A stretch of 64,000 nt of DNA from an uncultured cyanobacterium (GCA_903903925.1 CAIVAU010000191.1:1-64000); one strand, 5' to 3'; numbered from the stretch's first letter, positions 28,524 through 37,864 are shown. Notes: generated from the sequence alone by a model not told the origin. Made by a program: numbers and translations.

Positions 28524-28961
28524 CTTTCCTTCACACCCACAAATCAAATTTATTAAAGCTAGCCGTGACTTACGCATTGACAAAAAAGAACAAATATGCG
28601 TTGTTCTTTGCTATAAGATAATCCAAGGTAATCATTTTGACAAGCTTCGTATTTAAATAATGGTCAATCTGTAAAGCGTGTAAGTCATACTAACCCAAGT
28701 TGCTAGTTATACTGAAGGCGCGATGACACACGACCACTTAAGTAATAAAATCCCCTCCAGGGACGAAAATTAGGAGAGGTTGATGTTATATTATAGTATA
28801 AATTAATACTAAAGACACTCGAAAAATCACGCTTTAATCGGCGATTACACCATGTTACTCAACGATTTATCCCACCAAATAGGGATGATACCGAAAGGGA
28901 GTGGTGATTGTACGGTGAAGCATTTATTTTTGCATTTACCTTGAACAAAGCATTTGTGATT
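28524..28961. other. Intergenic region upstream of the porin
   Basis: AT-rich sequence serving as the porin leader and the 3' side of the permease gene. No clear Fur or Zur box, RNA or reading frame was seen. Confidence 0.45.
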
Positions 28962-29840
28962 TTACTCTGAAAAATTTGTCGCACAAACCCGTTGCCAAAT
29001 CACCACTGTTACGTAGGTGAGGAAGGCTAAGGTGCTAATAAGAAAACTGACTGGGTAGGAAGCATAAAAGCTAATAGTTAAACCCACCCAGACAAAAGCT
29101 AGCGATAGCCCTGCGGAGAGGAAAAGCGCGACGAAAGGACGTGTGGCTAAACGATGCGCGATCGCCGCAGGTGTCACAAGCAGTGCAGAGTTCAACAAAG
29201 CGCCTACAGCCGGAACAGCCTCAGCTATCGAAAGTGCAACCAAGAGTAAGAAGATGACACTGATTGTGCGCACTGGTATCCCACGCGCTGCTGCAACTTC
29301 GGAATCAAGAGATGCAAAGAGTAGAGGGCGTGCGATCAAGAGAAGTCCCACAATGACAACCACACCAACGACAGCGACTAATTGTGCCTGTTCTAGCTGT
29401 AACCCAAGGATGGAGCCAAAAAGATAATTCACACCAATAGTGCTGTTGGCTCCACTAGATTGCGAAGTGTAAATGCTCAACAACAATGCTCCCAATCCTA
29501 GCACCCAAGCCAGTACAGTACCTACTTCCACATCTTTTGACTGCGCCCGTGTTCCTACGACGCCTAGCAAGAGCGCGACCAGCATTGTCACACCAAACAA
29601 TCCTAGCATTGGATTGCTTCCCACAACGACTGCAAACAGTGCCCCGGTAAAGGTGACATGTGCCAGCGTATCAGTAGCAAAAACGAGATTGCGCAGCACA
29701 ACAAAATAGCCAACTAGACCGGAGACAATGGCTAATGGGGTGCCGGCGAGGAAGGCGTAGCGCATAAAATCGAAGCTCAGCATATCTCGCACATCCTGGA
29801 TTAGATTCGGCGAGAATGGTGGAATATCTAAGAGGAACAT
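28962..29840 (-). CDS. Metal ABC transporter permease (ZnuB/MntB type), second copy
   Basis: A 292-residue ABC-3 family membrane protein with about eight helices. Family motifs include FVVLRNLVFATDTLAHVTFTGALFAVVVG and SLDSEVAAARGIPVRTISVIFLLLVALSIAEAVPAVGALLNSALLVTPAAIAHRL. It is paralogous to the permease at 29972-30877. It is last of a run of binding protein, ATPase, permease and permease, and the two permeases could form a heterodimer. The gap before it holds inverted heptamer arrays. Confidence 0.88.
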   Translation of the reverse strand: MFLLDIPPFSPNLIQDVRDMLSFDFMRYAFLAGTPLAIVSGLVGYFVVLRNLVFATDTLAHVTFTGALFAVVVGSNPMLGLFGVTMLVALLLGVVGTRAQSKDVEVGTVLAWVLGLGALLLSIYTSQSSGANSTIGVNYLFGSILGLQLEQAQLVAVVGVVVIVGLLLIARPLLFASLDSEVAAARGIPVRTISVIFLLLVALSIAEAVPAVGALLNSALLVTPAAIAHRLATRPFVALFLSAGLSLAFVWVGLTISFYASYPVSFLISTLAFLTYVTVVIWQRVCATNFSE

Positions 29841-29843
29841 AAT

Positions 29844-29881
<38 letters not shown>

Positions 29882-29971
29882 ATTCAGATCCGCCACTAAA
29901 TGTAGACCGCTAAATTTTAAATTTAAAGGGGGTATTAAACCCACTTAATTCATCTGCCAGTCGGACAAAAT

Positions 29972-30877
29972 TCATTCTGACTCCTGACTCCTGACTCCTG
30001 AATTCTGTTTGAAGCGTACCAAGGCATAAGTTCCGAATGCCAAGGTGGAGATAAAGAAGCCGACGGGATAGGGTGTAAAGTAGGCAATAGCTAGTCCAGT
30101 CCATGTGAAGAGTAGGGCTAGGAACACTGAAAGGCTAACTGCAATACCTGGATGTGCGGTTATCTGTTGGGCAATGGCAGCAGGCGTCACCAGTAGCGCA
30201 AAGATGAGGAGTACTCCCACGATTTGCACTGCTTGAGCTACAGCGAATGCTAGCAAGACAAGGAAAGCATTGTCAAGTAGTAGCACAGGTACACCGCGAG
30301 CAAGGGCGACATCTGGATCGATGGAGGCGAAGAGTAAGGGACGGGCGATCGCCATCAACCCAGCTAAGGTCACCACAGTTGTGAGTGCAATGATGACCAC
30401 ATCGCGATCGCTGATGCCAAGTACAGCACCAAAGAGAATTGAGTAGACAAAAGCTGCATTCGATGAGGAGGAAAGATGAACAAATAGCAGTCCTAGGGAA
30501 AGCGCGAATGTCTGTATTGTCCCGATAGCGACTCCTTTCACATGGGTCCGTTCAGATCGTCCACCCAACAGACCAATCCCAACAGCCGCCGCGATACAGA
30601 AAATCAACAGTCCCACAACTGGTGACCAGCCGATGAGAACAGCACCTGCTGCACCGGCAAAGCCGACGTTTGCCAGGGTGTGTCCAGCAAAGCTCTGTCT
30701 ACGTAGTACCATGAAGTAGCCCACTGATCCAGCAATTAGAGCAATCAGTGTTCCTGCCAAAAAGGCAGTTTGCATGAAATGGTAAGCAAAAAGCTGTTGG
30801 ATATCCGCGCTCAAATTCCACGAAGGCTGCACATCGAATGTTGACGTGCTAATGAGTATGATTGGTAAACTTAGCAT
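29972..30877 (-). CDS. Metal ABC transporter permease (ZnuB/MntB type), first copy
   Basis: About 301 residues from ATG 30877, overlapping the ATPase gene by 29 bases. It has eight or so hydrophobic segments. ABC-3 motifs: YFMVLRRQSFAGHTLANVGFAGAAGAVLIG and SIDPDVALARGVPVLLLDNAFLVLLAFAVAQAVQIVGVLLIFALLVTPAAIAQQI. The C-terminal residues SGVRSQESE are encoded by heptamer repeat DNA at 29977-30000, so the natural C-terminus has been replaced or extended. Confidence 0.88.
   Translation of the reverse strand: MLSLPIILISTSTFDVQPSWNLSADIQQLFAYHFMQTAFLAGTLIALIAGSVGYFMVLRRQSFAGHTLANVGFAGAAGAVLIGWSPVVGLLIFCIAAAVGIGLLGGRSERTHVKGVAIGTIQTFALSLGLLFVHLSSSSNAAFVYSILFGAVLGISDRDVVIIALTTVVTLAGLMAIARPLLFASIDPDVALARGVPVLLLDNAFLVLLAFAVAQAVQIVGVLLIFALLVTPAAIAQQITAHPGIAVSLSVFLALLFTWTGLAIAYFTPYPVGFFISTLAFGTYALVRFKQNSGVRSQESE
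29977..30000. repeat. Heptamer repeats in the 3' end of the first permease gene
   Basis: Three to four copies of CTGACTC, inverted relative to 29844-29881 and translated as GVRSQES on the minus strand. Confidence 0.9.
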
Positions 30878-31766
30878 GATACGTAACCGACTCCGGCTGA
30901 CCGACAACGACAATCCGCCCATCACGTGTGCGTAGCACATCAATTGGGGTGTCATAAAGCCGTGAAAGTGTCTCTGTTGTGATCACTTCCTCCGGCGTCC
31001 CCATTGCGGTCTGTCCTCTGCCAATGTAGAGTACTCGATCTAGATAGGGCAAGATAGGATTGACATCATGAGCGACAAGTAGCACCGTTACCTGATACTC
31101 CTGACTAATGTAGCGAATTAATGCTGAGACGGACTGCTGATTGTACAAGTCTAAACTATCAAGGGGTTCGTCGAGAAGCAAGATACGTGGTCTGGTCACC
31201 AATGCCTGTGCAATGAGTAGCCGCTGCTGCTCACCACCGCTGAGGGTACCAATGGGTCGATCTGCATAAGCAGCAGCACCAACTAGGTCGATCGCCCTCT
31301 GTACCCATCGCTGCGATTCACGATCTTGCACATCACCGCCCCAAAGACGCCTCAGCAGCGGAATCGGGACTCCCCACTTGCAGCCGTCCAAACCTAGACG
31401 AACAATATCGCGTCCCCGCACACGCACGTCCGCATCAAAGTTCCGCCGCTGGGGAAGATAGCTGATTGCAGGGTTTCCACATCGCACCGGCGACCCCAAG
31501 ACAGTCATTCGCCCCTCAGTTAAAGGAAATAAGCCCAAGATTGCTTTGAGCAGTGTCGATTTACCAGCACCATTAGGTCCGAGAATGGCAATAAACTCGC
31601 CGGAGTACACGGTGTCATGCAAATCACTCCAAAGCTTACGCCCACGACGCCGAACGCCGGCATGTTCAAATTGAATAACGTTCTCCATACCCAACTTATT
31701 ATCAGCGTTGGTGCGATCGCCAAGAGGTTGCGACGTTAAATCAATATCCATCGAGTTAGGGTTCAT
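30849..31766 (-). CDS. Metal ABC transporter ATP-binding protein (ZnuC/MntA type)
   Basis: A 305-residue ABC ATPase: Walker A GPNGAGKST, Q loop SYLPQRR, signature LSGGEQQRLLIAQAL, Walker B ILLLDEP followed by LDSLD, and H loop VAHDVN. An N-terminal extension of some 25 polar residues precedes the first strand. It drives uptake through the paired permeases. It sits six bases after the binding-protein gene and overlaps the first permease, so translation is coupled. Confidence 0.93.
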   Translation of the reverse strand: MNPNSMDIDLTSQPLGDRTNADNKLGMENVIQFEHAGVRRRGRKLWSDLHDTVYSGEFIAILGPNGAGKSTLLKAILGLFPLTEGRMTVLGSPVRCGNPAISYLPQRRNFDADVRVRGRDIVRLGLDGCKWGVPIPLLRRLWGGDVQDRESQRWVQRAIDLVGAAAYADRPIGTLSGGEQQRLLIAQALVTRPRILLLDEPLDSLDLYNQQSVSALIRYISQEYQVTVLLVAHDVNPILPYLDRVLYIGRGQTAMGTPEEVITTETLSRLYDTPIDVLRTRDGRIVVVGQPESVTYHAKFTNHTH

Positions 31767-31771
31767 TGTAC

Positions 31772-32716
31772 TTATTTGCCAGTAGACTTGGCTAATGCTT
31801 GCTGTAGGGCTTTCAGTTGCCCGACTTGCCAGTCTTGGAAGGTAGCCGTTGCTGGGGTGAGTGTTTCGGTAATTGGGACGACTGGGATACCTGCTGAAAG
31901 AGCCTTCTGCTTCAGTGCGTTGGTATCTGGGGTCGAGTTCTGGGAATTGAAGATCAGGATCTTGATCTGCTTTTGTGTGATCTGTTGGTCGAAAGTGGCT
32001 TTGTCAGATGCTGTCGGCGCTTGACCTTCGGAAATTGCTGACATAAATTTCGGTGGTGTGGTCAGGTTCACCCCTAAGGCTTGAGCTAAGTAAGTAAAAA
32101 TGCTTTCAGTCGAGCCAACTGGAGTGCCTTGATACTTCTGCTTGATAGTGTTAATAGTATCGTTGTAGTCCTTAAGACCAACGCTGACAAACTGCTGGCG
32201 CTGCTGGTCAAAGTATGCTGCATCTGCCTGATCAAGGTTCTTAAGGTCGGCTGTTACCTGATCGACGACGCGCATCACGTATTCGGGGCTATACCAAAGG
32301 TGTGGGTTATCTCCTTCTTTCTTGCCTACCAAATCGCCGACATTAAGTACCTTACGCCCATTCACTGGGTTGGCATCAAGGAGCTTTTGTCCCCAAGCAT
32401 CGTACCCTGCGCCATTGAGAATAACGTATTGGGCATTGGCGACAACGCGAGCATCCGTTGGCTTGGGTTCGTAGTCGTGGGGGTCAGTATTGGGATTCGT
32501 GATGATGCTTGTGACTTTAACATGGTCACCACCAACTTGGCTGGCGATACTACCCCAGAAATTTTCGGCACTCACCACTTGCACAGGTGTTGCACTTGTG
32601 CTATCGGCTGGGCTGGAGCTAGTGTTGGTTTTAGAACTAGAACTGGTTGTAGTACCACCCCCACAGCTAGCTAAGAGTAGGAGTAGAACAGAAAATGCGT
32701 AGAGTTTAGTAGTCAT
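31772..32716 (-). CDS. Metal ABC transporter substrate-binding lipoprotein (ZnuA/TroA type)
   Basis: A 314-residue cluster A-I solute-binding protein with lipobox LASC and Cys18. Ligand motifs include DPHDYEPKP and NPHLWYSPEYVMRV, each supplying a His. The long backbone helix follows (VTADLKNLDQADAAYFDQQRQQF). The absence of a His-rich acidic loop fits either Mn or Zn; the metal is uncertain. It heads the importer operon and captures metal in the periplasm. Confidence 0.9.
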   Translation of the reverse strand: MTTKLYAFSVLLLLLASCGGGTTTSSSSKTNTSSSPADSTSATPVQVVSAENFWGSIASQVGGDHVKVTSIITNPNTDPHDYEPKPTDARVVANAQYVILNGAGYDAWGQKLLDANPVNGRKVLNVGDLVGKKEGDNPHLWYSPEYVMRVVDQVTADLKNLDQADAAYFDQQRQQFVSVGLKDYNDTINTIKQKYQGTPVGSTESIFTYLAQALGVNLTTPPKFMSAISEGQAPTASDKATFDQQITQKQIKILIFNSQNSTPDTNALKQKALSAGIPVVPITETLTPATATFQDWQVGQLKALQQALAKSTGK

Positions 32717-32810
32717 AGGTTCCCACCATCAAGGCTGACGACGGAGTTTAGAGTCATATGTGCCTGTTCTAGATGCAGTATTTGGAGTTCTTTCACTACC
32801 TTTTCCCCTG

Positions 32811-32831
32811 TGAGAATGATAACGGGTCTCA
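32811..32831. promoter_or_regulatory. Candidate operator upstream of the metal importer
   Basis: A 21-base imperfect palindrome with TGAGA/TCTCA ends and TGATAA in the middle, about 95 bases upstream of the binding-protein start. It only loosely resembles cyanobacterial Zur sites (TGATAAT-N-ATTATCA). A second palindrome, CTCAAAA-AATA-TTTTGAG, overlaps its right edge. Confidence 0.25.
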
Positions 32832-33008
32832 AAAAATATTTTGAGCCTAAGCTTACCTGAATTCACAACAGTTGTCAATGAGACCGATTATCAATTTCAT
32901 GATGAACGCAGACTCGGGCTAGAGTATAATACCAAGGATAAATCTGTACCTCATTCGGATGAGACGCGCTATAGTCCTGAGAAAACCAGTCACAACGCTA
33001 TGCCTGTA

Positions 33009-33070
33009 GGTATATTTTCGCTGCTTGTTGTATCTAACTCCTGAAAAAATGGGCGAACCGGGAGTGATTA
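33009..33070. repeat. Insertion-sequence end, left inverted copy
   Basis: This 62-base stretch is the inverted match of 35179-35240, with a single mismatch. The match to the end beside a transposase stub at 35288 identifies it as a transposon end facing away from the radical SAM gene. Identity stops sharply after GAGTGATTA. Confidence 0.85.
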
Positions 33071-33246
33071 CAACTTATGACCGAATCGTGTAATGCCTAC
33101 CTTATTTACAGTATCCTATGCACTTTTTCGGAATGACTTTGTTGGTAGTCGTAAAGAGGGTCGAGCTACACGGGTTCCTTTTTTCTTGCACTTAACAAGA
33201 CATATAAGGTTTACAATCCGCACAGTGCTACCTTTTTCTACTTTGT

Positions 33247-33272
33247 CAGCCAGCCCTAAGTAGGGCTGGCTG
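33247..33272. repeat. Perfect 11-bp hairpin CAGCCAGCCCT/AGGGCTGGCTG
   Basis: Stem of 11 bp with a 4-base loop in the gap downstream of the radical SAM gene. There is no strong T-run on either side, but it could act as a terminator for the minus-strand gene. Confidence 0.65.
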
Positions 33273-33474
33273 AATAGCCATAAAACTCTTATATTGGAAG
33301 GATTTCAGGCTACCAGCGTCGAAAAAAGTGCAAGAGAATAGGGCTATGAGGCTTAAATACCTTGCATTTCTAATTTTTTCTGGGATAAAAAATAGGAATG
33401 AAACTGTTCCCTGTTTGCTGTTAAGATTTCCCTACCATCACCAGGGACTTTCTCAGCAAGCCCTATTTAGTCAA

Positions 33475-34992
33475 TTAACTAGTTAGTGCTGAGTTGTCAC
33501 CACTATAGTTTGTAAATTCAGACGCAGTTTTACGAATGTGAGACAAACGAATCTGCCAATCGGAAACCTCTTCGTAGCTCAGGTGATGAGTATTGCAAGT
33601 CGGTGTCCACAATCCTCCCCAAACACAAGGGTCTTCAAACTGTAGCAGACCTAATTTGCGTAAGTTTTGTGCCTGCGGTGTTCCAGGCAAAGGGGCAATG
33701 CTGTAGCAAGCAGTCTGAAACTCCAGTTGAGGGTTAATCTGTACAAGTTCATCAACGAGTTCTGAAATTGCTTGCTCAAGACGTAACAAGCAATCATCGT
33801 CGTCATCTGGTAGCCCAATGATGACTCCGTATGCAATCACAGGTACACCAGTTCTAACTACAGATTTCATCAATGTACAATGCTCTTGCCACGGCAACAG
33901 CTTGCTGTATGATTCTCGCCCAAAAACGGGACGTTCGGCAGGGATATAAGCTAAGCTACAACCTACTTCGCCATCCCAACTAAAAAGTGCCTCAATCAGT
34001 TCTTCATCGGGGCTAAGGTCGGTGTCTTTGTAGTTGCGCCCTCGCCCCAGAGTTGCTTTCCTCAGTTCTAAACCATTTGGCCACATTAGAGATATTCCCA
34101 TCTCCCGTGCGCCAGCGGTAATTTCGAGAATTTCTTGTCGTCCCTCCGGAAATAGTCCACGAGCTAGAAATTGATCCGAACCGATGACAATTGAACGCGC
34201 ACCAGCCTCTTTCTGGAGAGCTATCCAGTCGAGGGTTCTTTGAGGAGACATTCTCCGATAGCCTGTACCATAAGTCGGTGTCTGACAAAAGTCACATGTG
34301 CGATCGCAACCAATGTCAGCCACAACCGAACCAATCGGCACAACTCCGAGTACATTCGGTTGTGTCCCAAAACATTGCCTAGCAACCTCCACGGAGGGTA
34401 GCACCCAATCTTCTGGACTCTTTGCTTGAGTCTTTCTAGGGTAATGGCTACCATCTGCAAGAATGACACCGGTGAGTTGTTCCCGTGGTGTCCTTCCTAG
34501 TACGTAATCAAAGATTGCCCAATTAGCTGCACCAGACTTATCTTGAACAACTGCTACTGCTCCAGCCTTTAAGTAGTGTTGTGGTTCTGCCAAAGCATCT
34601 GACCCACCAACAACAATCGGACGCCCACCTGCAGCAAGATGTTCAATCAGCATACAACTGACTTGGCGATCTTGCGAGAAGTTAACTGTAATCCCCCAAG
34701 CATCGTAAGCTTGGGGATCGAGATCACAAATGCTTCCTCCCACGTATATTTTGCGTAGGGTCATCCCTTTCCAAAGGAGTTCTCCAAACTCTTGATAATA
34801 ATTTTCATCTCTGAGGTTAACCAGTTGCGCGTTGAATCCCCCTGCAATGAGGTCAGATACCAAAACTTGCTTGCTGATCAAACTACGATTCCTATATAGA
34901 GATGTCCAATTTCTCCCTTGTGAGTCGTATAGTCCCGTTGCCGGAACTTCAACCAGTCCGATTGTTGGAGCATTTTCACTGAGTAATACCAT
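33475..34992 (-). CDS. B12-binding-type radical SAM protein
   Basis: About 505 residues from ATG 34992, preceded by AGGGGTG. An N-terminal cobalamin-binding-like Rossmann region covers about residues 1-180 (IYVGGSICDLDPQAYDAWG, MLIEHLAAGGRPIVVGGSDA). The radical SAM motif is CDRTCDFC (C-x3-C-x2-C). Conserved later segments include GVPVIAYGVIIGLPDDDDD. Such enzymes perform radical methylation or rearrangement on natural products, lipids or RNA; the substrate is not evident. It lies between two inverted IS ends and is divergent from an exporter gene. Confidence 0.85.
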   Translation of the reverse strand: MVLLSENAPTIGLVEVPATGLYDSQGRNWTSLYRNRSLISKQVLVSDLIAGGFNAQLVNLRDENYYQEFGELLWKGMTLRKIYVGGSICDLDPQAYDAWGITVNFSQDRQVSCMLIEHLAAGGRPIVVGGSDALAEPQHYLKAGAVAVVQDKSGAANWAIFDYVLGRTPREQLTGVILADGSHYPRKTQAKSPEDWVLPSVEVARQCFGTQPNVLGVVPIGSVVADIGCDRTCDFCQTPTYGTGYRRMSPQRTLDWIALQKEAGARSIVIGSDQFLARGLFPEGRQEILEITAGAREMGISLMWPNGLELRKATLGRGRNYKDTDLSPDEELIEALFSWDGEVGCSLAYIPAERPVFGRESYSKLLPWQEHCTLMKSVVRTGVPVIAYGVIIGLPDDDDDCLLRLEQAISELVDELVQINPQLEFQTACYSIAPLPGTPQAQNLRKLGLLQFEDPCVWGGLWTPTCNTHHLSYEEVSDWQIRLSHIRKTASEFTNYSGDNSALTS

Positions 34993-35178
34993 AAAACACC
35001 CCTGAAGTTTTTTTTGAAAATTTAAGTCAATGTTTAAGGAATTCACCTCTAAACAGGAAGCGAACCGAAAACAAGGATACACTCTTGATCGCCACGGGCA
35101 ATTGCCCACAACGAAGACATAAAAATATTTTCTCATAAAAATATTGGTTCTTCAGTACTTGTTATGCTCAACCATGAA

Positions 35179-35287
35179 TTAATCACTCCCGGTTCGCCCA
35201 TTTTTTCAGGAGTTAGATAAAACAAGCAGCGAAAATATACCCAGAGGTATATTGACAAAAAGATAGAGTAGTTAAATGTTCGGGTTT
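35179..35287 (+). mobile_element. Insertion-sequence left end beside a transposase stub
   Basis: The 62 bases at 35179-35240 are the inverted match of 33009-33070. They are followed by the leader of a truncated transposase. The element starts sharply at TAATCACTCCCGG. Confidence 0.8.
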
Positions 35288-35403
35288 ATGCATACAGAAC
35301 CTATAATTACAACCGAACGCGTGGATGATATTCCTTTACTGCTAACTCAATTAGAGCGTAAGGGTGTAAAGCAACTACTTGATAAGCACTTCCCGACACA
35401 TTG
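35288..35403 (+). pseudogene. Truncated transposase N-terminus (DUF4277/IS1634-like)
   Basis: The frame starts at ATG 35288 and reads MHTEPIITTERVDDIPLLLT...LLDKHFPTH, which I recognise as the N-terminus of cyanobacterial IS1634-like transposases with a DUF4277 domain. Similarity ends near codon 39; the frame then runs through unrelated sequence to a stop at 35452, overlapping the start of the ABC gene. About 90 percent of the transposase is missing. Confidence 0.7.
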
Positions 35404-35444
35404 TACTTCATGGGTAGTTTTATTCCAAGGAACTAAAGACATTT

Positions 35445-37157
35445 ATGAATGAATTTAATCGTCAGTTGTGGCAGCGCTTTTTGATCATCACCAAACCCTA
35501 CTGGTTTTCTGAAGAGAAATGGGGTGCTAGAGGTCTACTTGTGGTTTTAGTGTTGTTGTCGTTAGCAGTTAATGGCATCAACGTGTTTATCAGCTTTGTT
35601 GGTCGAGATTTTATGACAGCACTTTCCAGCAAGGAGGCTTCCAAGTTCTTTCACATTTTGTTTACCTATGCCAGCGTACTGCTCCTTGGCACGCCTATTG
35701 TTGTTCTTTATGGTTATGTAAGAGACAGGCTAGGTCTCTACTGGAGACAGTGGCTCACCAATCATTTTCTAGACCAATATTTCAGGAATCGGGCTTTTTA
35801 TGAAATAAATTCAAATCCTCATATTGACAACCCTGACGAACGGATATCTCAGGATATTAATACCTTTACAAGGAGTGCTTTATCTTATTTATTAAATATT
35901 CTCGACTCGATTATTACTCTAATTTCTTTTATTGGGATTCTCTGGTCAATTTCTACAAATCTGACGATTGTTAATGTAATCTACTCTGTAGTCGGCACAA
36001 TCATCACAGTCTGGTTCGGTAAGAGGTTGATTGGGTTGAACTTCAACCAACTGAGACGAGAAGCTGATTTCCGTTACAAATTAGTTAATATTCGAGACAA
36101 TGCTGAAATGATTGCCTTTTTTGGGGGAGAAGCACAGGAGTCACGTCAAGTCAGACGACGATTAAATGAAGCATTGAAGAACTTTAATCTCCTCATAGGA
36201 TGGCAGCGTAATCTGGGTTTTTTTACGACTGGTTATAACTATTTTATTGCTCTCATCCCATCTGCTATCATTGCTCCTCTCTACTTTGCTGGTAAGGTGG
36301 AGTTTGGTGTGGTTGGTCAAGCAGATCTGGCTTTTGCTCAAGTTTTAGGCGCTCTTTCCCTAGTTGTGAGTCAGTTTCAAGACCTGAGTACTTTTATCGC
36401 CCAGATCAATCGCTTAGGCACCTTTGCAAAGGTTCTAGAAGCACCAACACCAGCACGCCAACCTGGAGTTACCTTAATTGATACTAGAATCGATACCCGT
36501 CTAGCTCTTGAACATGTTACCTTGTTAACTCCTGATTATCACCGAACTTTAATTCAGGATCTTTCACTCACAGTTCGACCGGGGACAGGGCTGCTGATTT
36601 TAGGACCTAGTGGTAGCGGCAAAAGTTCTCTGCTGCGGGCGATCGCTGGATTGCGGAATTCTGGCACAGGCTTAATTATTCGACCAGAACTCAAGGAAAT
36701 ACTGTTTCTACCACAGCGTCCGTATATGATTTTGGGTTCGCTACGCAGCCAATTACTATATCCTAACACAAGTAGTGAGATTCCAGACGAGCAACTTTAC
36801 AGGATATTGCAACAAGTGAACCTAAAAGACTTGCCAGTCCGTGTAGGTGGTTTGGATGTCGAGTTAGACTGGACAAATATTCTTTCTGTGGGAGAACAAC
36901 AACGCCTAGCATTCGCACGACTGTTGCTGATGCGTCCTCTTTACGCCATTTTAGATGAAGCTACCAGTGCTTTGGATCTTGAGAATGAAGAGCATCTCTA
37001 TCAGCAGGTGCAAGTCACATCCACAGTGTGGATCAGCGTTGGTCACCGCACCAGCTTGCTGAAGTATCATCATCAGGTTTTGGAATTAAGCGGTGATGGA
37101 AGTTGGCGGCTGACTCAAGCTGAAAACTACAGCAAAACAATCAAGAACTTTGAGTGA
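35445..37157 (+). CDS. ABC exporter-like protein, SbmA/BacA-YddA type
   Basis: A 570-residue fused permease-ATPase. The membrane part (residues 1-330) has the SbmA/BacA-like pattern: NGINVFISFVGRDFMTALSSKE, YWRQWLTNHFLDQYFRNRAFYEI and NPDERISQDI. The ATPase has Walker A GPSGSGKSS, signature LSVGEQQRLAFARLL, Walker B YAILDEATSALD and H switch SVGHRTS. Relatives move vitamin B12, peptides or very-long-chain acyl groups. It is divergent from the radical SAM gene, with an IS remnant occupying the shared upstream region. Confidence 0.88.
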   Translation: MNEFNRQLWQRFLIITKPYWFSEEKWGARGLLVVLVLLSLAVNGINVFISFVGRDFMTALSSKEASKFFHILFTYASVLLLGTPIVVLYGYVRDRLGLYWRQWLTNHFLDQYFRNRAFYEINSNPHIDNPDERISQDINTFTRSALSYLLNILDSIITLISFIGILWSISTNLTIVNVIYSVVGTIITVWFGKRLIGLNFNQLRREADFRYKLVNIRDNAEMIAFFGGEAQESRQVRRRLNEALKNFNLLIGWQRNLGFFTTGYNYFIALIPSAIIAPLYFAGKVEFGVVGQADLAFAQVLGALSLVVSQFQDLSTFIAQINRLGTFAKVLEAPTPARQPGVTLIDTRIDTRLALEHVTLLTPDYHRTLIQDLSLTVRPGTGLLILGPSGSGKSSLLRAIAGLRNSGTGLIIRPELKEILFLPQRPYMILGSLRSQLLYPNTSSEIPDEQLYRILQQVNLKDLPVRVGGLDVELDWTNILSVGEQQRLAFARLLLMRPLYAILDEATSALDLENEEHLYQQVQVTSTVWISVGHRTSLLKYHHQVLELSGDGSWRLTQAENYSKTIKNFE

Positions 37158-37278
37158 CGGCATAACACCATAGAGTTCTGACCTTAACCATAGGAGCCAC
37201 AAAAATTTTTTCTACAGTATCCTTGCCAAATGCTTTTTTGTTTGCTAAGCTTAGTAATCGTTGCGGACAAACGCATCT

Positions 37279-37351
<73 letters not shown>

Positions 37352-37360
37352 TAATCCACA

Positions 37361-37392
37361 AAACCCCTGGTAGTAAGCGCTTCCAGGGGTTT
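37361..37392 (+). terminator. Terminator of tRNA-Phe
   Basis: Stem AAACCCCTGG/CCAGGGGTTT with a 12-base loop, nine bases after the tRNA 3' end. The T-rich 3' arm continues as CTTGGTTT. Confidence 0.8.
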
Positions 37393-37463
37393 CTTGGTTT
37401 CAGCAAAAACCCCTTTTCAGCTATTTCATGGGTGTAATTTTAGGGCTATTTCATTCTACACCA

Positions 37464-37582
37464 GAGCCTTGAACTCAAGTTCAAGGCTCAAAGCTCAAGT
37501 CCGTTGAAACGGACTAAATTTCTGAAAGTTCTAGTCGGCTTAAGCCGACTTCAGCTATTAGCCTAGGAATTTATTCTTAGGC
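37464..37582. repeat. Cluster of four consecutive hairpins
   Basis: Four palindromes lie almost end to end: GAGCCTTGAAC/GTTCAAGGCTC (37464-37489), AGTCCGTT/AACGGACT (37498-37515), the perfect AGTCGGCTTAAGCCGACT (37533-37550), and GCCTAGGAA/TTCTTAGGC (37561-37582). I recall similar strings in many filamentous cyanobacteria as dispersed repeats. No protein is encoded. Confidence 0.85.
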
Positions 37583-37605
37583 GTGTGGGTTGCTCTGTCA
37601 GATAA

Positions 37606-37734
37606 AGAGTAGTACCAATACTGCTCGGTTAAGGAATTTCTTGGTTGAGGCAAGCAGGGGGAGCAGGGGGAGAAATTGAGGCAGGGGAAGAGTTTTGCCT
37701 CCCCTGCTTATCCGAGCAGTATTGAGAGTAGTAC
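37606..37734. mobile_element. 109-bp MITE with 13-bp TIRs and 10-bp target duplication
   Basis: The element spans 37616-37724. Terminal inverted repeats CAATACTGCTCGG and CCGAGCAGTATTG match perfectly. Direct repeats AGAGTAGTAC flank it at 37606-37615 and 37725-37734, as expected of a target-site duplication. The interior is purine-rich (AGCAGGGGGAG) with an inner GCAGGGGA/CTCCCCTGC fold, and has no reading frame. Confidence 0.9.
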
Positions 37735-37864
37735 TCTAATAGAAATATTAGTTTTTATACACAAAATTAGTAAATATTCGGAAGTTGTTAAAAATTATTT
37801 ATACTACAAAAAAATACACAGCTATTGTTCTACACTGAGCCTGCTAGTTGTGACTATGTAAGCT

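Noticed and set aside
32841..33044. A 67-codon plus-strand frame upstream of the metal importer
   Set aside because: It runs into the IS end at 33009 and lacks a ribosome site; probably chance.
37464..37582. Riboswitch or tRNA-like structure
   Set aside because: The four stems are independent palindromes and no downstream gene would be controlled; better seen as a repeat block.
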